A DNA stretch of 9,204 nucleotides. It comes from Betaproteobacteria bacterium. GTDB lineage: Bacteria > Pseudomonadota > Gammaproteobacteria > Burkholderiales > SG8-41. Positions 5,700-9,204 of this stretch are shown here, piece by piece (within the stretch, counting starts at the first letter, position 1; each line of letters opens with the position of its first letter). The stretch is taken from positions 1 through 9,204 of the forward strand of contig JAHZNX010000113.1 in the NCBI GenBank assembly GCA_020028375.1. The letters run 5' to 3'. Both the position numbers and the translations under genes were made by a program. The notes beneath the pieces were generated by a model. It was given only the letters and a program-made list of their open reading frames with translations. It ran no database searches and was not told the origin of the DNA.

Positions 5700-6697
5700 T
5701 TCCGACTGCGTGATGGGTGATGAGTGATGAGTGACGGGTGGGTCGCTTCGGTTGCCCGCCGCAGCTCCGATATCAGATCCTGCATGTCGGCGGGCGGATC
5801 GACCTGCCAGCTCACTGCTTTCCCGGTCCGGGGATGAATCAGGGCCAGCCGCTCGGCGTGGAGTGCCTGGCGTGAGAACGGAATGCCAGCGCGCCTGCCG
5901 TACGCGGAGTCGCCGACCAGCGGGTGGCCGAGTGCGCTGAGGTGCACGCGGATCTGATGGGTGCGCCCGGTCTCGAGCCGGCAACGGAGCACGCTGGCTC
6001 CCGCATGGCGTTCGATCACCCGAAAGTGTGTCACGGCCGGCCGGCCGCGCGCGACCACTGCCATCTTCGTGCGCCGGACGGGGTGGCGTCCGATCGGCGC
6101 CTCAATCCTGCCGTCGCGCGCGATGCGCCCGTGTGCCACCGCGAGGTATTCCCGCGTCACAGTGCGCGCCTGGAGCTGGCGGACGAGGTTCGCCTGCGCA
6201 GGGAGCGTCTTCGCCACCACCAGCAAGCCGCTGGTGTCCTTGTCCAGCCTATGCACGATGCCCGCGCGCGGAATGCCGGCGAGCCCCGGCACGCGCTGCA
6301 GCAGGGCGTTGAGCAGCGTGCCCTGCCAGTTGCCGCTGCCGGGATGCACGACGAGCCCCGCGGGCTTATTGACGACGAGGAGGGTGTCGTCCTCGAAAAC
6401 GACGTCGAGCGGTATGTCCTCCGGTCGGTGCGCGAGCGCCGCGGCATCGGGGACGGGAGCGATCTCGATGACCTCGCCGCCCCTCATCTTGTGCCGCGGC
6501 AGTGCCGGGCGGCCATCGACGGTCGCCCGGCCCGATCGCACCCACAGCGCGAGCCGGCTGCGCGAGAATTCCGGCAACAATTTCGCGAGCGCCTGGTCCA
6601 ACCGCAGACCGGCGCAGGCGGCGGGTGCGGTGATCCTCACCGGCCCGGAGGCAGGGACGTCTCGGCTATAATTTTCAATAGGGATTGGCGTGCTCAT
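5696..6697 (-). CDS. rluD: 23S rRNA pseudouridine synthase RluD
   Basis: RluD converts three uridines in helix 69 of 23S rRNA (1911, 1915 and 1917 in E. coli) to pseudouridine during 50S assembly. As started here it has 333 residues. An N-terminal S4 RNA-binding domain lies at about 32-90 (LRLDQALAKLLPEFSRSRLA), followed by the RluA-type catalytic domain. VVNKPAGLVVHPG is at 108-120. The active-site motif HRLDKDTSG is at 149-157 with catalytic Asp152, and GRTHQIRVH is at 244-252. The RluD name rests on the S4 domain, the match and the pgeF neighbour; RluC is less likely. The start at ATG 6697 is uncertain: it overlaps the divergent bamD start by 8 nt, and a GTG at 6640 is the main alternative. 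The last 15 or so residues (THPSLITHHPS) are encoded by a 7-bp tandem repeat and are probably not functional. The stop overlaps the pgeF ATG. Confidence 0.92.
   Translation of the reverse strand: MSTPIPIENYSRDVPASGPVRITAPAACAGLRLDQALAKLLPEFSRSRLALWVRSGRATVDGRPALPRHKMRGGEVIEIAPVPDAAALAHRPEDIPLDVVFEDDTLLVVNKPAGLVVHPGSGNWQGTLLNALLQRVPGLAGIPRAGIVHRLDKDTSGLLVVAKTLPAQANLVRQLQARTVTREYLAVAHGRIARDGRIEAPIGRHPVRRTKMAVVARGRPAVTHFRVIERHAGASVLRCRLETGRTHQIRVHLSALGHPLVGDSAYGRRAGIPFSRQALHAERLALIHPRTGKAVSWQVDPPADMQDLISELRRATEATHPSLITHHPSRSRK
5710..5737. repeat. 7-bp tandem repeat, four copies (GTGATGR unit on plus strand)
   Basis: Four heptamers follow head to tail: GTGATGG, GTGATGA, GTGATGA, GTGACGG, with a decayed fifth (GTGGGT) after. 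They sit within the last codons of rluD, about 11 bases before the pgeF start in the direction of transcription. On the coding strand the unit is TCATCAC, read as Ser-Leu-Ile-Thr-His-His. Seven is not a multiple of three, so gain or loss of one copy would change the reading frame of the RluD tail. Confidence 0.85.
6667..6684 (+). promoter_or_regulatory. Perfect -10 hexamer and ribosome-binding site of bamD
   Basis: TATAAT (6667-6672) matches the sigma-70 -10 consensus exactly, and AGGGA (6680-6684) is a plausible Shine-Dalgarno 5 nt before the bamD GTG. No good -35 hexamer is visible 17 bp upstream. Initiation 6-8 nt after the hexamer would leave a leader of only about 11 nt that begins right at the ribosome-binding site. 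That is short but workable; the real promoter could instead lie further upstream, inside rluD. Confidence 0.45.
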
Positions 6698-7493
6698 CGT
6701 CCGATATAGTTTAGCGCTACTTCTCGGCGCGCTCGTCGCGGCGTGCGGAGTGCTTCCCGAGCCGGGAGACGAAACCAAGGGCTGGTCGGCGCAGAAGCTC
6801 TACGCGGAGGCCAAGGACAACCTCAACAACCGCAACTACGAGCAGGCGATCAAGTACTACGAGAAGCTCGAAGCGCGTTATCCCTACGGTCGCTTCGCCC
6901 AGCAGGCGCAGCTGGAGATCGCCTATGCCTATTACAAGGACAATGAGCCGGCGCAGGCGGTCACAGCGATCGGACGTTTCATCAAGCTCCACCCCAATCA
7001 TCCCAACGTCGATTACGCCTACTACCTGAAAGGCCTCGCCAATTTCACCGAGGATACGGGCTGGACGGGCTATATCAGCGGCGAGGACATGACCGATCGC
7101 GACCCGAAGGCGGCGCGCGAGTCGTTCGAAGCATTCAAGGAACTCGTCACGCGCTTCCCGGAGAGCCGTTACGCACCCGATTCCATTGCGCGCATGAATT
7201 ATCTGGTGAACGCGCTGGCCTCGCACGAGATCCACGTCGCGCGCTATTACATGAAGCGCGGGGCCTATGTCGCGGCTGCCAACCGCGCCCAGTACGCCCT
7301 CAAGTCCTACCCGCGGGCGCCGGCCAACGAGGAGGGACTGTTAATCCTGGTCCAGGCCTACGACAGGCTTGGCCTGAATGTCCTGCGCGACGACGCCGAG
7401 CGCGTGATGAAGAAGAATTTCCCGGACAGCCGCTATTTCAAGGGCGACGCGGGCAAGTCCGGCAGTTCGTGGTGGCGGCCCTGGACCTGGTAA
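6690..7493 (+). CDS. bamD: Outer membrane protein assembly factor BamD (ComL lipoprotein)
   Basis: BamD is the essential lipoprotein partner of BamA in the machinery that folds beta-barrel proteins into the outer membrane; it faces the periplasm. This copy has 267 residues. The lipoprotein signal peptide is short: one Arg, a hydrophobic core, then lipobox VAAC with the lipidated Cys19. The residue after it is Gly rather than Asp, which fits outer-membrane sorting. Tetratricopeptide-type helices fill the rest, beginning LYAEAKDNLNNRNYEQAIKY at about 37-56 and continuing through RFAQQAQLEIAYAYY and YAYYLKGLANF. The later helices (YMKRGAYVAAANRAQYAL) and the SRYFKG ending are also BamD-like. The start is the GTG at 6690: no other start gives an intact signal peptide and an in-frame stop lies at 6669. 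The gene is divergent from rluD, with start regions overlapping by 8 nt. Its 3' end overlaps the convergent aacS remnant by 61 nt. The Trp-rich tail WWRPWTW is unusual-looking but in frame. Confidence 0.95.
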   Translation: MLIVRYSLALLLGALVAACGVLPEPGDETKGWSAQKLYAEAKDNLNNRNYEQAIKYYEKLEARYPYGRFAQQAQLEIAYAYYKDNEPAQAVTAIGRFIKLHPNHPNVDYAYYLKGLANFTEDTGWTGYISGEDMTDRDPKAARESFEAFKELVTRFPESRYAPDSIARMNYLVNALASHEIHVARYYMKRGAYVAAANRAQYALKSYPRAPANEEGLLILVQAYDRLGLNVLRDDAERVMKKNFPDSRYFKGDAGKSGSSWWRPWTW

Positions 7494-9204
7494 CCCCCGA
7501 GCTCGACAATCTTGCCGCTGCGGGTGCGGGGGATATCCGGTACCTGCACGATTCTCGCCGGCACGTGGCGCGGGGTGGCGTTGGCGCGGATGGCGCTCTT
7601 GATTTTGTCCGCGAGCGCATCGTCGAGCCGGATCCCGTCGCGCAGCCGCACGAACAGGACGACGCGCACGTCCGTGGGCCGGTCCGGAGGCCAGTCCTGG
7701 CCGATGACAAGGCTCTCCACCACCTCGTCGAGGCTTTCGACTTGGCGGTAGATCTCGGCGGTGCCGATGCGCACGCCGCCGGGGTTCAGCACCGCGTCGG
7801 AGCGGCCGTAGATCACAAATCCGTCATGGCCGGTCCGCTCGATGTAATCGCCGTGGCACCATACGCCGGGGAACTTCTCGAAGTATGCGGCGCGGTACTT
7901 GGCGCCGTCGGGATCGTTCCAGAAGCCGACCGGCATGGAGGGGAAGGGCGCGGTGCAGACGAGCTCGCCCTTCTGCCCGCTCACCGGCCGGCCCGCATCG
8001 TCGAAGACTTCGACCTTCATGCCGAGACCCGGGCCCTGTATCTCGCCGCGCCACACCGGGACCATCGGATTGCCGAGCACGAAGCATGAAATGAGATCGG
8101 TGCCGCCCGAGATCGAAGCGAGATGGAGGTCGCCCTTCACTTCGCGGTAGACGTAGTCGAAGCCCTCGGGCACGAGCGGCGAGCCGGTCGAGAGCATGGC
8201 CTTCATCGCCGTCAGCCGGTGCGACAGGCGCGGCCGCAGGCCGGCCTTCGCGGCGCTGTCTATGAATTTGGCGGAGGTGCCGAAGACCGTCATGCGCGCA
8301 GCGTCCGCGTAGTCGAACAGGATGCGCCCTCCCGCCAGAAACGGCGAGCCGTCGTAGAGCACGATCGCCGCGCGCGAGGCGAGGGCGGTGGCGAGCCAGT
8401 TCCACATCATCCAGCCGCAGGTCGTGAAATAGAACAGGCGCTCGCCGGGCTTGAGATCGACGTGCAGCTGGTGCTCCTTCAGGTGCTGGAGCAGCGTGCC
8501 GCCCGCGGGTGGTCGAAGGGAAACCGCTCGAACTGGATCTCGCGCGGGCGGTAGGGCGCCATCAGGTCGTGGACATTGATCGCACGGGGAATGTGCGAGA
8601 TGCGGGGCCGCGGCTGCGAGTAGGGCACGACGACGATTCTCTCCACTGACGGCAGCCGCTCCGCGATCTCCGCAAGGCGCGGAAGCACGTCGATCGTCTT
8701 GCCGTTGTAGAAGTAGCCATCCGCGGAGAACAGCACCCGGGGCGCGATCTGGCCGAAGCGGTCGAGCACGCCCTGCACGCCGAAATCGGGGGAGCATGAG
8801 GACCAGACGGCGCCGAGGCTCGCCGTCGCGAGCATTGCGATCACAGTCCCCGGAACGTTCGGCATGTAGCCGGCGACGCGATCGCCGGGCCTGACGCCGA
8901 TCTCGCGCAGAGCTTGCGAGAGGCGGGAAACCTCGGAATAGAGCTCGGCGCAGGTGACCGCACTCTTCAGCCGGTCCTCACCCCAGAATACGATTGCGGG
9001 CGAGCGGTCCCGGCGCCGCAGCAGGTTCTCGGCGTAATTGAGCCGCGCCTTCGAAAACCAGCGCGCGCCCGGCATGCGGTGCCCATCCACCAGCGCCGGC
9101 CCGTCGCCGGCGTCGCCAATAGCTCCACAGAACGACCAGACCGACTGCCAGAACTGGGCGGGCTCGGTAACGGACCACCGGTGCAGCTCCGCCGAATCGC
9201 GCGC
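7433..9204 (-). pseudogene. aacS: Acetoacetyl-CoA synthetase, damaged: internal deletion/frameshift and truncated 3' end (5' end beyond window)
   Basis: AacS-type enzymes activate acetoacetate with ATP and CoA to acetoacetyl-CoA, a precursor usable by PhaB. Two pieces in different frames make up the gene. The upstream piece runs from the window edge to about 8506 (some 233 residues; then a TGA at 8479). It carries RMPGARWFSKARLNYAENLL, WSSCSPDFGVQGVLDRFGQ and ADGYFYNGK, and ends QFERFPFDHP. The downstream piece (about 356 residues, 8503-7436) begins GGTLLQHLKEHQ and carries FYFTTCGWMMWNW, SISGGTDLISCF, GRSDAVLNPGGVRIGTAEIY and the adenylate-forming catalytic-Lys motif PRTRSGKIVEL. Where family members have the ATP-binding P-loop (YSSGTTGxPK, about 20 residues between these pieces), only 2 nt remain. 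That implies loss of about 58 nt and a frameshift. After KIVEL the usual C-terminal tail of about 25-30 residues is replaced by 21 residues read antisense through the end of bamD. The product should be inactive unless the deletion is an assembly error. Confidence 0.8.

Noticed and set aside
4425..5720. Long open frame on the plus strand opposite the ZIP transporter and pgeF
   Set aside because: It is antisense to two clearly conserved genes, its product is Arg/Ala/Gly-rich with no recognisable motif, and such frames are expected in GC-rich DNA.
5700..5984. N-terminal extension of pgeF by 95 codons
   Set aside because: It lies entirely over rluD coding sequence, is Arg/Pro-rich, and is not found in PgeF proteins; the ATG at 5699 gives the normal length.
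7433..9204. Programmed frameshifting to express aacS as one protein
   Set aside because: A shift cannot supply the roughly 20 missing residues of the P-loop, and no slippery heptamer is seen at the junction.

Overview
The window is a GC-rich chromosomal segment that looks betaproteobacterial. The evidence is a class I PHA synthase with a PhaB-type acetoacetyl-CoA reductase and a PhaR regulator, placed beside the divergent bamD / rluD-pgeF pair. A comL(bamD)-rluD-yfiH(pgeF)-phaC-...-phaB-phaR neighbourhood is familiar from Burkholderia and relatives. I cannot fix the genus from sequence alone.

Layout. From right to left on the minus strand run rluD, pgeF (coupled by an ATGA overlap), a ZIP-family metal transporter, phaC, phaB, phaR and the first third of rimO, which runs off the left edge. 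bamD is the only plus-strand gene and its start overlaps that of rluD. At the right, on the minus strand and convergent with bamD, lies an acetoacetyl-CoA synthetase gene (aacS) whose 5' end is beyond the window.

How the genes fit together. PhaB makes (R)-3-hydroxybutyryl-CoA, PhaC polymerises it to polyhydroxybutyrate (PHB), and PhaR links granule state to transcription. No phaA thiolase lies between phaC and phaB, so acetoacetyl-CoA must come from a thiolase elsewhere. AacS would be another source of acetoacetyl-CoA, but this copy looks broken. About 58 nt are missing exactly where the ATP-binding P-loop should be, which shifts the frame, and its 3' end runs into antisense bamD without the usual C-terminal tail. 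The remaining genes are housekeeping: outer-membrane assembly (BamD), rRNA pseudouridylation (RluD), peptidoglycan editing/purine nucleoside phosphorolysis (PgeF) and S12 methylthiolation (RimO).

I see no RNA genes, CRISPR arrays, insertion sequences or defence-type systems. The points most worth a second look are the damaged aacS, a 7-bp tandem repeat across the rluD/pgeF junction, the metal transporter with its own extended -10 promoter inside the otherwise conserved block, and the start-site overlaps at bamD/rluD and phaR/rimO.
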